Positions 18,085 to 27,156 of a stretch of DNA of 64,000 nucleotides are shown in pieces. Each line of letters begins with the position of its first letter. Positions within the stretch are counted from its first letter, which is position 1. The DNA comes from Ralstonia pickettii (GTDB taxonomy: Bacteria; Pseudomonadota; Gammaproteobacteria; Burkholderiales; Burkholderiaceae), in NCBI RefSeq assembly GCF_030582395.1, contig NZ_CP104382.1, positions 1,364,001-1,428,000 on the forward strand, in the 5' to 3' direction. The notes under the pieces were generated by a model. The model saw only the letters and a program-made list of their open reading frames with translations, searched no databases and had not been told where the DNA came from. Made by a program: the position numbers and the translations under genes.

Positions 18085-19698
18085 TTACTGCCCGCGCCCA
18101 TACGCATCCAGCAGCTTGAGCGTGACGCCGTTCGTCCAGCCGAAACCGTCCTGCAACGGATATTCGCCGCCGCCACCGCCCGTGCCCGTTCCATCGACGA
18201 TGTATTTCTCGACGAGCTTCTGCTGGCTGGCATAGAGCTGCTCGACGCTGCCGAGAAAGCGCTCGCCGATCGCCTGGGCAAGCGGCTGCCAGCCGTATCG
18301 CTGCGCCCCGCGCAACGCAATCCATTGCAGCGGCGCCCAGCCGTTGGGCGCATCCCACTGCTGGCCGGTCTTGAAGGTGGTGGTCGACAAGCCACCCACC
18401 TGCAGCAGCGCCCGCTGCGTCCATTGCAACGTCTTCCACGCGCGGTCTGGCCGTGCAGCGCCCACGAACAGGGGATACGCCATCGCGGCAGACTTGTTGT
18501 CGCGAATGCGGCCGAGCTGCCAGTCGTAATCGGCGTAGTAGCCGGCGGGGTGCCACAGATAGCGCTCGATGGCGACGGCACGTTTTCCGGCGCGCACAGA
18601 GTATTCGACCGTGCATGCAAAATCGCGCGCCGCTGTGCAACCGCGCGCGATCGTCTTCTCCAGCTGGAACATCAGGCTGTTCAAATCCACCGGCACGATC
18701 GACGTGGTGCGAATGGTGCCCAGCGTGGCGTTGTCGCCAAACCAGCGCGAGCTGAAATCCCAACCGCTTTCGGCCGCTGCGCGCAGATCGCGCCAGACTT
18801 CGTTGGCGGGGCGCGCGGGCGTTTGCTGCGCGGTCGTCACGTCTTGTAGATACGACTCGGGGCGCGGGGTGTCCTGGTCGTCCCAGTAGCGATTGAGCAC
18901 AGTGCCGTCGCGCATGACGACGACGTTGCTGGCCGCCTGTCCGCCAGGCGTGGTGGCCGCGCCGCGCATCCAGTACGCATACTCCTTGCGCAGTTGCGGC
19001 AAGTAGCGCTTGAGCGCCGCGTCGCCCTCCTTCTGCGCAGCCAACTCCACCATTAGTGCAAAGAACGGCGGCTGCGAACGGCTCAGGTAGTACGTGCGAT
19101 TACCGTTCGGGATGTGGCCGAACTGGTCGATCGCATAGGCGAAGTTGTCGAGCATGTTGTCGACCAGGTCTTCGCGGCCGGCCTCCTGCAGGCCGAGCAT
19201 GGTGAAGTAGGTATCCCAGTAATAGCCCTCGCGGAAGCGGCCACCGGGCACCACGTAAGGCTTGGGCAAGGGGATGAGCGAGCTGTTGTCCGGCGCGGTG
19301 GTCGTTGTGCGCGTAAGCGCCGGCCACAGCCAGTCGATGTGCGCGCGCAAGGACTGCCCCGCTGGCGGTGTCACGGGCGTGTCCACCGGCGGCGCGAAGT
19401 ACTGGTCGACAAACGCCTTGAGCGAGAAGCCCGGTACGTTCTTCTGCGCTTGATACGCCTGCAGGATGACCGCGGGCGCCGCCTTGGGCACCGCATCGAC
19501 AAACGTCTTCTGATCCGGATACACCTGCGCGGTCTGCACGGCCACGAACAAGTCGCCGTAGAGCTTGTCGGGCGAGGGCGGCAGCGCGGCACCCACGCCC
19601 ACATCGGCCAAAGCGGACGACGCCGCCAAACCGAACGCCAGCCATGCAGCCACATTGGCCGCGCGGCGCCGGATCAAAAAGTGAGCCTGTCGATGCAT
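18085..19698 (-). CDS. treA: Periplasmic alpha,alpha-trehalase
   Basis: A 537-aa GH37 trehalase that splits trehalose into two glucoses. The N-terminal signal peptide (Arg-rich start, core [15 protein letters not shown]) directs it to the periplasm. Both family signatures are present: [15 protein letters not shown] near residue 152 and [14 protein letters not shown] near residue 443. [20 protein letters not shown] stretch follows near the end. The ATG at 19698 has GGAGA upstream. Periplasmic TreA lets the cell use external trehalose during osmotic stress; the glucose could feed the glk-zwf-edd genes about 10 kb away. It leads a minus-strand run with DUF2164, the 2OG oxygenase and the Crp/Fnr gene. 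Confidence 0.95.
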   Translation of the reverse strand: MHRQAHFLIRRRAANVAAWLAFGLAASSALADVGVGAALPPSPDKLYGDLFVAVQTAQVYPDQKTFVDAVPKAAPAVILQAYQAQKNVPGFSLKAFVDQYFAPPVDTPVTPPAGQSLRAHIDWLWPALTRTTTTAPDNSSLIPLPKPYVVPGGRFREGYYWDTYFTMLGLQEAGREDLVDNMLDNFAYAIDQFGHIPNGNRTYYLSRSQPPFFALMVELAAQKEGDAALKRYLPQLRKEYAYWMRGAATTPGGQAASNVVVMRDGTVLNRYWDDQDTPRPESYLQDVTTAQQTPARPANEVWRDLRAAAESGWDFSSRWFGDNATLGTIRTTSIVPVDLNSLMFQLEKTIARGCTAARDFACTVEYSVRAGKRAVAIERYLWHPAGYYADYDWQLGRIRDNKSAAMAYPLFVGAARPDRAWKTLQWTQRALLQVGGLSTTTFKTGQQWDAPNGWAPLQWIALRGAQRYGWQPLAQAIGERFLGSVEQLYASQQKLVEKYIVDGTGTGGGGGEYPLQDGFGWTNGVTLKLLDAYGRGQ

Positions 19699-19756
19699 CG
19701 TCGTCTCCTGCTTGGTGGACGGAAAGCCAGACCAGAAAAGGAGACGCCGACAGCGT

Positions 19757-19769
19757 TGTCAAATCGACA
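19757..19769. promoter_or_regulatory. Short dyad in treA/VOC divergent promoter
   Basis: TGTC-AAATC-GACA forms a 13-bp interrupted palindrome in the 232-nt divergent promoter, 59 nt upstream of the treA start. It may be a regulator site; short dyads of this size also occur by chance. Confidence 0.3.
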
Positions 19770-19930
19770 GGTTTTGCGCAAAACAGCGGTGTGCCAGAGC
19801 GGCAGAAATGGCGCCATATCGGGCGCGGCGGGCAAGCAACTTGCTGAGGCGCGGCGCGGTTTTGCACGCGAGCATGCGTGGCCTATCGTGTAACGGGCAC
19901 GATCACATTGCGTCGTGCCGGGAAGCCAGC

Positions 19931-20314
19931 ATGCACATCGAACTGAACCACACCATCGTCTGGTGCCGCGACAAGGAGAAGTCCACCCGCTTTCTGCGTG
20001 ACATCCTCGACCTGCCCGAGCCAATCCCGTTCGGGCAGATGCTGGTCGTGCCTCTATCGAACGGGGTGTCGCTCGATTTTTTTGACAGCGATGCGCCCAT
20101 CGCCATGCAGCACTATGCCTTTCTCGTCAGCGACACCGAATTCGAGACGGCGTTCGCCCGCATCCAGGCGAAAGGACTGACGTACTGGGCGGACCCCGCC
20201 AAGAAGCGGCCAGGCGAAACCTACCAGCACAACGGTGGGCGTGGCGTGTACTTCGACGATCCAGACGGGCACTTTCTGGAGATCATGACGCGGCCGTATG
20301 ACCTGGGGTCATAG
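19931..20314 (+). CDS. VOC-family (glyoxalase/bleomycin-resistance fold) protein
   Basis: A single-domain-pair VOC protein of 127 aa. It starts MHIELNHTIVWCRD, has LDFFDSDAPIAMQHYAFLV in the middle, and ends with YFDDPDGHFLEIMTRPY, the usual metal-ligand Glu motif. Candidate metal ligands are His in LNHTIV, His in MQHYAF and Glu in FLEIM. It is divergent from treA. Such proteins are lyases, dioxygenases or drug-binding proteins; the specific role is unknown. Confidence 0.88.
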   Translation: MHIELNHTIVWCRDKEKSTRFLRDILDLPEPIPFGQMLVVPLSNGVSLDFFDSDAPIAMQHYAFLVSDTEFETAFARIQAKGLTYWADPAKKRPGETYQHNGGRGVYFDDPDGHFLEIMTRPYDLGS

Positions 20315-20373
20315 CTCGCTCACCTTGAACCCTGGTGGCAGGCAGCGGAGCAGATCCAATGCCTTGAACGGCG

Positions 20374-21546
20374 CTACGCCACCGCAACGGCGACGCCCGC
20401 ATCGGCAACGCAGATGCGATTGCGTCCCTGATGCTTGGCGTCGTACAACGCGCGGTCTGCGCGCGCACTCAGCCGGTCGAACGATTCGCCGGGGTGCCAC
20501 GCCGCCACGCCACCGCTGATGCTGTAGCTGCAGGACTGCGCTCCGGCCGTGACAACGTGCGCGGCAGCGGCCTTGCGCAAGCGTTCTGCCAGGTGCATCG
20601 CGCTGCTACTGTCGGTGTCAGGCAGCAGCAGCGCAAACTCTTCGCCGCCGATGCGCCCGAGCACATCGGTCGGCCGCAGCTGCGCTTGCGCCATCTGCAC
20701 AAACGCGCGCAACACGGCGTCGCCAGCGGCATGGCCAAGGGTGTCGTTGATGCGCTTGAAGTGGTCCAGATCGAGAATCAGCAATGCCAGCGGCCCGGCG
20801 TGACGTTGCACACGGCCGACATGGCGGCGCGCCAGCGCCTCGAAACCCTGGCGCGACAGCGCACCGGTCAGGAAATCACGGTTTGCCGCATCGCGCGCAT
20901 CGGCCAGCAGGGCATCGTGCACCATCAGCATGGCCGACATCGACAGGATGGGCATGATGGCCGCCGCCACCACGAGCAGCAGCACACTGCCGGCGGTGGC
21001 AAACATGCTGGGGCTGGACGCAGCGTCGAGCGTCAGGAAATAGATGCCGCGCACCAGCTGGCAGGCGCCGAACACAAATGCGATGACGGCCGTGACCCGA
21101 TACGGATAGGTCGGTCGACCGGCCGGCGAATGGCGCAACAGCATCCACACCAGTCCCGTGCAGAAGGCGGCGGAAAACAGCGTGGTCGAAAACACCCGCA
21201 TGGGAATGCTATCGACGGCGTAGCGCCAGTAGATGACCGCCACCCCCACCGCCGCCACGCCGGCCAGGAGGATTGGCCACTGCGGCCGCCGTCCGAGAAA
21301 GCGCGCGCATCCCGCGTAGTAGGCAGCGCCGCCCAGCGCCAACACGACATTCGCCACCACGACCGACAGGCTATCGGGAATGTTCCCGCGCAGCAGGATC
21401 AACGGCAGCGCCAGCACCACGGCCAGATTGGCGCCGAACCATTCGGCAATGCCAGGCTTGCCGGCGCGCAACAACGAACCCAGCAGCCCCAGGAGCACAA
21501 AGCTCATCAGCGCCGACGTGGCAATGGCGACGCCTGGATCCAGCAT
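20374..21546 (-). CDS. Membrane-bound diguanylate cyclase (GGDEF)
   Basis: A 390-aa protein. Six or so hydrophobic segments (residues ~8-205, MASE-like but unnamed) are followed by a full GGDEF domain. DFLTGALSRQGFEAL marks the domain start, LDLDHFKRINDTLGHAAGD the GTP/metal region, and GRIGGEEFALLLPD the active site. RPTD lies exactly five residues before GGEEF, the inhibitory I-site, so product inhibition is expected. It makes c-di-GMP, opposing the EAL protein 10 kb away. The ATG at 21546 with GGGAG upstream is preferred to a GTG two codons earlier. Confidence 0.92.
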   Translation of the reverse strand: MLDPGVAIATSALMSFVLLGLLGSLLRAGKPGIAEWFGANLAVVLALPLILLRGNIPDSLSVVVANVVLALGGAAYYAGCARFLGRRPQWPILLAGVAAVGVAVIYWRYAVDSIPMRVFSTTLFSAAFCTGLVWMLLRHSPAGRPTYPYRVTAVIAFVFGACQLVRGIYFLTLDAASSPSMFATAGSVLLLVVAAAIMPILSMSAMLMVHDALLADARDAANRDFLTGALSRQGFEALARRHVGRVQRHAGPLALLILDLDHFKRINDTLGHAAGDAVLRAFVQMAQAQLRPTDVLGRIGGEEFALLLPDTDSSSAMHLAERLRKAAAAHVVTAGAQSCSYSISGGVAAWHPGESFDRLSARADRALYDAKHQGRNRICVADAGVAVAVA

Positions 21547-21717
21547 GAGCACTCCCGCAAGGTCTTTTGTGGCGGGATTCTACGAAAAGCGGCGCGTGGC
21601 GGACATCACCGGGTGGTGGGGCAAGGCGCGCGCAGGGCAGCGTCGGCGTAGCAGAAGTCCTCGTCACGCACTGCGGCGGGGCGTGCTACGCCGGTATTCC
21701 AGGCGCGCCGCAAAAGG

Positions 21718-22044
21718 TCAGCGCTTCGGTCCCAGGTCATCTACGGCATGGCCGCCGACGGGCTGCAGCGCGGCTTCGGCGGCGCCTACCTGAGCGGGCT
21801 CGGCGTCGATGGTCAGCAGAAAGCGGCCGCCGATCACGACGTTCTGGAATTTCCGCTCGTAGGTCTCGGCATTTTCGCCGCCCGGCTCGTAATCGCCGCA
21901 CAGGAAGTTGCCGCGCAAGGCTCCCGCCTCGTCACCCTGGTGCGACAGCGCGACGCGATCCAGCGCGAGTCCGGTATTCAATACGGCTTGGCGGGCTGCT
22001 TCTGCAGCCGCATGGTCTGTGAAGATGCGGACGATGGTCGGCAT
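21718..22044 (-). CDS. Conserved hypothetical protein, 108 aa
   Basis: Short cytosolic protein starting MPTIVRIFTDHAAAEAARQAVL, an alpha-beta pattern like small proteins that handle heat/stress or bind ligands. A Gly-rich middle (GDEAGALRGNFLCGDYEPGG) follows, then a second beta strand (GGRFLLTIDAEPAQVGAAEAAL). The two similar halves (a TDHAAAEAA-type helix and a DAEPAQVGAAEAAL helix) suggest a ferredoxin-like fold. GAGGAG sits 8 nt before the ATG. Not assigned to a function. Confidence 0.7.
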   Translation of the reverse strand: MPTIVRIFTDHAAAEAARQAVLNTGLALDRVALSHQGDEAGALRGNFLCGDYEPGGENAETYERKFQNVVIGGRFLLTIDAEPAQVGAAEAALQPVGGHAVDDLGPKR

Positions 22045-22113
22045 GGTGTTCTCCTCGTGGTGAACCCAAAGTTGACGCATCGGCCGTGCCCAGCGGCGCG
22101 CCGGGCCGCCCGC

Positions 22114-22464
22114 TCAGAACAGCGCCATCTGCCGCATTCCAAACCCGATCGCCTCTTCGACCCGCATGCGCGCGTGCGTGAGCGACCCCTCGATGCCCGA
22201 GAGCGTACCGGCCAGCCAGCGGTAAAGCAGCGGCGCCTGACCGCGCGGGCTCAGGTGGATTTCACCGAGCTTCTTGCCGCGCTTGTCGCGGTAATAGTGA
22301 GAGCGGTAGCCGCGTTCCCAATGCGTGATCGGGCCGCGCCATCGGCGCAAGCGGCGGGGTTTGGCGGGGGGCGTTTCGGTTGGCGATGCCGACAGTGGTT
22401 CCTCCCAGCCGAATGCGGGTTTGGCAAACAGCGGCAAACCTTCCAGATCGGGGTAAAAATCCAT
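22114..22464 (-). CDS. Hypothetical basic protein, 116 aa
   Basis: Starts MDFYPDLEGLPLFAKPAFGW, then a Pro/Arg-rich linker (PPAKPRRLRRWRG), then a compact region (ITHWERGYRSHYYRDKRGKKLGEIHL) and a helical tail. No membrane segment or known domain. The real start is taken at 22464; the frame stays open further upstream, but that part overlaps the region just before the chorismate mutase gene and looks random. Function unknown. Confidence 0.6.
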   Translation of the reverse strand: MDFYPDLEGLPLFAKPAFGWEEPLSASPTETPPAKPRRLRRWRGPITHWERGYRSHYYRDKRGKKLGEIHLSPRGQAPLLYRWLAGTLSGIEGSLTHARMRVEEAIGFGMRQMALF

Positions 22465-22672
22465 CGTCGTATGCTCAGCTAGCCGCGCCGCCGCAGGCTT
22501 TGCAGACGAAAACGGCGCGTAGCCCGCATGATACCTGGGTTTGTGGCAGACAGCACGTGCAAATGGCCTAGCGGCGGGCATCGGAACAACGCTGCGCACG
22601 CCGCGCACTTCGCGCTTCGGTATGATGGCCGCTCCCCGTCCCGAGACGCGCGGCAATCGACCGCTACCCAGC

Positions 22673-23251
22673 ATGAAGAACGCCTTTAACACGTTGATGA
22701 CAACCCGGATCGCCTGCACGCTGCTGTTGGCGGCAAGCTGCGTTGCGCAGGCTCACGCCGAGGAGAGCGCCTTCGCGCCGTTGCTCCGGCATCTGGCCGA
22801 TCGGCTCGTCACCGCAGATCAGGTCGCGCTGAGCAAATGGGACAGCGGCCAGTCGGTCTACGACCCGGCGCGCGAGGCCAAGGTCATCGCCAATGTCTCA
22901 GCGGAGGCGCCGGCCTACGGACTGGTCGCACAGGACGTAACCGAGGTCTTTACAGACCAGATCGAGGCGAACAAGGAAGTGCAGTACGCCCTCCTGAACG
23001 ACTGGCGCAGGGCCGGGGCTGCGCCCACCGCGCAACGGCAGAGCCTGCCGGATGTGATCCGGCCCAAGCTCGACGAACTGCAGAAATCTATCCTGCAAGC
23101 CTTGCGCAGTGCGGCCTCGGCGCGCAGTCAAGCCGATTGCCCCGTTCAGGTGGCGAAGGAAATCGGCCATGTCACGCATGAGAAATCGCTCGACACCCTG
23201 CATCGCATTGCACTGGATCGTGCAACGGCGCGGCTCTGCACCACCCGCTGA
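22673..23251 (+). CDS. Secreted chorismate mutase (gamma-class AroQ)
   Basis: A 192-aa protein with a cleavable signal peptide (core IACTLLLAASCVAQAHA) and an all-helical AroQ chorismate-mutase domain. The active-site pattern is visible as RLVTADQVALSKWDSGQSVYDPAREAKV (Arg, Lys, Asp/Arg positions), then DQIEANKEVQYALL. The C-terminal extension with a Cys pair (ADCPV, ARLCT) is typical of the periplasmic gamma class. These enzymes convert chorismate to prephenate outside the cytoplasm; their purpose is debated and linked to host interaction in some pathogens. A Phe/Tyr biosynthetic operon is not next to it. Confidence 0.85.
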   Translation: MKNAFNTLMTTRIACTLLLAASCVAQAHAEESAFAPLLRHLADRLVTADQVALSKWDSGQSVYDPAREAKVIANVSAEAPAYGLVAQDVTEVFTDQIEANKEVQYALLNDWRRAGAAPTAQRQSLPDVIRPKLDELQKSILQALRSAASARSQADCPVQVAKEIGHVTHEKSLDTLHRIALDRATARLCTTR

Positions 23252-23302
23252 TCCTCTGAAGAACCGGGCGGCCACATCGGTCGGACGCGCCGCAAAGCAG
23301 AA

Positions 23303-23331
23303 CAAAAAAGCCGGCCTCCAAGACCGGCTAT
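23303..23331 (-). terminator. Rho-independent terminator for the DegQ-like protease gene
   Basis: Read on the minus strand the arms AGCCGG and CCGGCT pair, followed by six T. It starts about 46 nt past the protease stop; on the other strand it lies 52 nt after the chorismate mutase stop but without a T-run. Confidence 0.85.
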
Positions 23332-23376
23332 ACGAGCAGCGGCGATGGCCCCAGCGCCGCAGCGCCGAGGTTTGCG

Positions 23377-24858
23377 TCAGCCCAAATCCACAGGCACAAA
23401 GATCTTCGTATCGTCGCGCTGCACCAGCAGGGCGACATGCTTGCCGGCACGATCCACCAGGGTGCGCAGCTCCTGCACCGACGACACCGGCGTGCCGTTG
23501 AGCGACAGGATCACATCCCCCGGCTGAATGCCGACCTTGGCCGACGGGCCGGTCACATCCATCACCACCAGGCCACCGGGCAAACCGCTCTGACGCCTCT
23601 CTTCGGGCTGCAGCGGGCGCACCGCCAGCCCCAGGCGGCCTTGGTCCGGCGCCGCCTTTTCAGTGGATGCCACCTTGGCGTCCTTCGCGGCGCCGATAGT
23701 GACCGTCAGCGTGGTGGGCTTGCCCTGGCGGATGATCTGCAGCGGCACGGTCGAGCCCGGCTTGATGTCGGCCACCTGCTCGGGCAGGTCGCCCGACCGA
23801 TCGATGTGTGCATCGCCAATCTGCAGGATCACGTCGCCGGGTTGCAGACCGGCCTTGGCCGCGGGTCCGCCGTCTTCCACCGAATTGACCAATGCGCCTT
23901 CAGGCTTGGGCAGCTTGAAAGAATCGGCCAGCGACTGGTCGACCTCCTGCACCGCAATGCCCAGGCGGCCGCGCGTGACCTTGCCGGTAGAGACAAGCTG
24001 CTGCTCCACCTTCATCGCCACGTCGATCGGCACCGCAAACGACAGGCCCTGGTAGCCGCCGGTCTGGCTGTAGATCTGCGAATTGATGCCGATCACCTCG
24101 CCGCGCTGGTTGAACAGCGGGCCGCCCGAGTTGCCGGGGTTCACGGCCACATCGGTCTGGATGAAGGGCACATAGGTATCGTCCGGCAGCGAGCGCGACT
24201 TGGCGCTCACGATCCCCGCCGTGACGGTGTTCTCGAAACCGTACGGCGAACCGATCGCAAGCACAGGCTCGCCCACCTTGGTGTTGGCGGGGCTGCCGAT
24301 CTGCACCACGGGCAGGTTCGTGGCCGAGATGCGCAGCACTGCCACGTCGGATTGCTTGTCGACGCCAAGCACCTTGGCCTTGAACTCGCGGCGATCCGTC
24401 AGCTTGACGTTGACCTCCTGCGCGCCATCCACCACGTGGGCGTTGGTCAGGATGAGCCCATCGGCGGAGACGATAAAGCCGGAGCCCAGACCGCGCACGA
24501 TCTGGTCACCGCGTTGTTGCGGCACCTGCGGCATAAAGCGCTTGAAGAATTCGGAGAACGGGTCATCCGGGCTCATGCCCGGCGGCAGGCCCTGCATGCT
24601 GGTGCGCTGCGCACGTGCGGTGGTGCTGATGTTGACCACGGCCGGGCCGTAGCGATCGACGATGCCGGAGAAATCCATCGGCGCGGCGACAGCCACCGGA
24701 GCCGCCCCGGCCGCGGGCGCGGTCGTTGACGTTGCGGTGGCCACGGGTGCCGCCACCGCGCGCGAAATCATGTCTTTCTGCAGATAGGCATAGCCGCCTG
24801 CAACGGCGACCACAGCCGCCAGGCCGGCCGCAGTGCGTGCCAGGGTTTGACGCGTCAT
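23377..24858 (-). CDS. Do/HtrA-family periplasmic serine protease (DegQ/MucD-like)
   Basis: A 493-aa envelope protease-chaperone. An N-terminal hydrophobic signal/anchor (LARTAAGLAAVVAVAGGYAYL) is followed by the trypsin-like domain with the triad His in LTNAHVVDGA, Asp in KQSDVAVLRI and Ser in NPGNSGGPLF, and then two PDZ domains (about residues 295-385 and 400-490, with GDVILQIG and GDVILSLN). It degrades or refolds misfolded periplasmic proteins. It lies 147 nt downstream of a two-component pair on the same strand, so co-regulation by envelope stress is plausible, and it has its own terminator. Confidence 0.93.
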   Translation of the reverse strand: MTRQTLARTAAGLAAVVAVAGGYAYLQKDMISRAVAAPVATATSTTAPAAGAAPVAVAAPMDFSGIVDRYGPAVVNISTTARAQRTSMQGLPPGMSPDDPFSEFFKRFMPQVPQQRGDQIVRGLGSGFIVSADGLILTNAHVVDGAQEVNVKLTDRREFKAKVLGVDKQSDVAVLRISATNLPVVQIGSPANTKVGEPVLAIGSPYGFENTVTAGIVSAKSRSLPDDTYVPFIQTDVAVNPGNSGGPLFNQRGEVIGINSQIYSQTGGYQGLSFAVPIDVAMKVEQQLVSTGKVTRGRLGIAVQEVDQSLADSFKLPKPEGALVNSVEDGGPAAKAGLQPGDVILQIGDAHIDRSGDLPEQVADIKPGSTVPLQIIRQGKPTTLTVTIGAAKDAKVASTEKAAPDQGRLGLAVRPLQPEERRQSGLPGGLVVMDVTGPSAKVGIQPGDVILSLNGTPVSSVQELRTLVDRAGKHVALLVQRDDTKIFVPVDLG

Positions 24859-25005
24859 TGTCGTGTCCTCTCTTGCTGAGCGCGAGGGTCACGGCTTGCG
24901 GAGTCGCCTGCCGTGCCAATCGGTTGAAGGCATCGTAGGCGGCCAGACTTAAACGAGACTTAAAGGTGGGCGGCGCACACGCGCATCACATGAAACGAAA
25001 TGTTT

Positions 25006-26322
25006 CTACGTGCTGGCCTTGAATGGAAAGCGCAGCACCACGCGCAAACCGCCGCCTTCGCGAGGTTCCAGTGCCAGGGTGGCGTCATGCGCCTGCGCGA
25101 TTTCCCGAACGATGGCGAGCCCCAGGCCGCTGCCGCCGGTGGGCGCCTGCGCCGGGCGATAAAAGCGATCGAGCACGCGTTCACGCTCCTCCGCCGGGAT
25201 GCCAGGGCCGTTGTCTTCGACCACGAGCTGCGCGCCACCGTCTGGCGTATGTGCCGTCGACACATCGACGCGCGCGCCGGCCGGACAGTATTTCAATGCG
25301 TTGTCGACAAGGTTGACCAGCAGCACGCGCAGCGCATCGGCATTACCCATCACGGATGCCGGCTGCGACTCCACCGCGATCCCCAGGTCAATGCGCTTTT
25401 GCACCGCCGCCGGTGACAGTTCGGCAACCACGTCGGCCGCCACGGCGTCGAGCGCAACCGTTGCGCGCTGCGTATCGGCAGCGCCCGGTTCCTGCCGCGC
25501 CAGCGTCAGCAACTGACCAACGAGGCGAATCATGCGCTCCACACCGCGATGCAGATCGGCATGCGCGGCGCGGCGTTCATCTTCGTTCTCGGCACGGTCG
25601 GCCACCTGCAACTGCAGCTTGAGCGCAGCCAACGGCGTGCGCAGCGCGTGTGCCGCGTCGGCGACGAACGCGCGCTGGTGTGCCAGTGCGGTGCCGAGTC
25701 GCGCCAGCAGATCGTTCAATGCATTCGTCAGCGGGCGGATCTCGTCAGGCAAATCGTGCGTGGGCAACGGCGACAGCGCGGCCGCGTCGCGCGCCTGCAC
25801 CTGCTTGGCCACGGAACCCAGCGGCGCCAACCCGCGCCCGACCGCCAGCCAGACGATCCAGCCCAGCAGGGGCAAGAGGATCAGCAGCGGCGCCACTGTG
25901 CGCAACGCCATGCGCGCCGCCACTTCGTGCCGCGCGCTGTACGGCTGGGCGATCTGCACCACGGCAGGCCCGAAAGCGACGCTGTAGATGCGCCACGGGC
26001 CTTCCGGCGTATTAGCGTCGGAAAAGCCCAGCTCGGCCTGGTCCGGCAGATTTGGGCGCGCGTGCGAGAGATACAGGCTGCGGCCGGTGCCGTCCCAGAT
26101 GCGGATCACGACATCATCGTCACGCGCAATGCCGGCAAGCGCCGGCGGCGGCGGGTCGATCCACTGGCTCGGCAGCGCGGCGGCCACCTGCTGCATCTGG
26201 TAGTCGAACAGCGCGTTGGCTTCCTGGCGCGCCTGTGCGTAGATCAGGCCGGTGGCGATGACGATGCCCGCCAGCAGGCCGCCGGCCAGCCACCACAGCA
26301 GGGTTTTACGGATCGATTGCAT
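25006..26322 (-). CDS. Sensor histidine kinase (QseC/PmrB-like)
   Basis: A 438-aa membrane kinase with TM1 at residues ~10-30, a periplasmic sensor loop (~35-145), TM2 around 150-170 and a HAMP-like segment. The H-box is DAAHALRTPLAALKLQLQ, the N-box NLVDNALKYCP, and the G-boxes are VEDNGPGIP and GGSGLGLAIVREIA. All catalytic parts are present. The start is 3 nt after the response-regulator stop, so the two are co-translated. The signal sensed is unknown; the nearby HtrA protease gene suggests envelope stress, which is inference. Confidence 0.93.
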   Translation of the reverse strand: MQSIRKTLLWWLAGGLLAGIVIATGLIYAQARQEANALFDYQMQQVAAALPSQWIDPPPPALAGIARDDDVVIRIWDGTGRSLYLSHARPNLPDQAELGFSDANTPEGPWRIYSVAFGPAVVQIAQPYSARHEVAARMALRTVAPLLILLPLLGWIVWLAVGRGLAPLGSVAKQVQARDAAALSPLPTHDLPDEIRPLTNALNDLLARLGTALAHQRAFVADAAHALRTPLAALKLQLQVADRAENEDERRAAHADLHRGVERMIRLVGQLLTLARQEPGAADTQRATVALDAVAADVVAELSPAAVQKRIDLGIAVESQPASVMGNADALRVLLVNLVDNALKYCPAGARVDVSTAHTPDGGAQLVVEDNGPGIPAEERERVLDRFYRPAQAPTGGSGLGLAIVREIAQAHDATLALEPREGGGLRVVLRFPFKAST

Positions 26323-26325
26323 GGG

Positions 26326-27060
26326 TTATTGGTGCGCGTCGCCGTCGGCAGGTTCCGCAGGCGACGTCGACGCCTCACGCGGAATCACATACCCCACACC
26401 GCGGATGTTCTGAATGAAATGGCTGCCGAGCTTTTTGCGCAGCGCGTGGATGTACACCTCGACCGTGTTGCTGCCGACCTCCTCATCCCAGCCGTAGAGG
26501 TTGTCCTGCAACTGGGCGATCGACCACACCTTGCCCGGCCGCGCGAGCAACGCATGCAGCACCGCAAACTCGCGGCCCGACAGCTTGACCGGCACCCCTG
26601 CGCGCAGCACTTCGCGGGTGACGGGGTTGAGCAGCACTTCGCCGTGGCGCATGAGCGGATCGGCACGGCCGCCCTGTCTGCGCAGCAACGCGTGCATGCG
26701 CGCCGCCAGCTCTTGCAGGTCAAATGGCTTGACGAGGTAGTCGTCTGCGCCAGCGTTGAGACCGGCCACGCGGTCGGCCACCGCATCGCGCGCGGTCAGG
26801 ATCAGGATGGGAATGGCGATGCCGCGCTGACGCACTTCGCGCACCACGTCGAGCCCGTCGCACTTGGGCAAGCCGAGGTCGAGCAGCATGAGGTCGAACA
26901 GGGTGCTGCCTGATTCTGCACTGGCAGCGCCAGGCGCCGTGACCGCGTGCACGGCTGCCTCGCCGTCACGCACCCAATCGATGGCGAAACCGTCGTGGCG
27001 CAAACCCTTGCGCACGCTGTCGCCGATCATGTCGTCGTCTTCTACGAGCAGTACGCGCAT
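26326..27060 (-). CDS. OmpR-family response regulator
   Basis: A 244-aa regulator starting MRVLLVEDDDMIGDSVRKGL. It has a receiver domain with phospho-Asp in MLLDLGLPKCDG and the Lys in YLVKPFDLQEL, then a winged-helix OmpR/PhoB DNA-binding domain from about residue 140 (KLSGREFAVLHALLA, then VEVYIHALRKKLG). It resembles QseB/PmrA. An in-frame upstream extension is ignored because the family N-terminus starts at 27060. It is the first gene of the pair with the histidine kinase. Confidence 0.94.
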   Translation of the reverse strand: MRVLLVEDDDMIGDSVRKGLRHDGFAIDWVRDGEAAVHAVTAPGAASAESGSTLFDLMLLDLGLPKCDGLDVVREVRQRGIAIPILILTARDAVADRVAGLNAGADDYLVKPFDLQELAARMHALLRRQGGRADPLMRHGEVLLNPVTREVLRAGVPVKLSGREFAVLHALLARPGKVWSIAQLQDNLYGWDEEVGSNTVEVYIHALRKKLGSHFIQNIRGVGYVIPREASTSPAEPADGDAHQ

Positions 27061-27107
27061 GGACGCATCAAAAATAAGCCGGGGAAGGCTCATTGTAGAA
27101 CTGCTGC

Positions 27108-27141
27108 GCGGGCGGCTCACACTTTGTGCAGAGCCGCCCGC
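27108..27141 (-). terminator. Strong hairpin after the S53 peptidase gene
   Basis: GCGGGCGGCTC and GAGCCGCCCGC form an 11-bp perfect stem with a 12-nt loop, starting 16 nt after the peptidase stop and 48 nt upstream of the response-regulator start. There is no T-run, so it may be a rho-dependent or partial terminator, or an mRNA-end stabiliser. Confidence 0.55.
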
Positions 27142-27156
27142 AAACTCACCTCCGCA

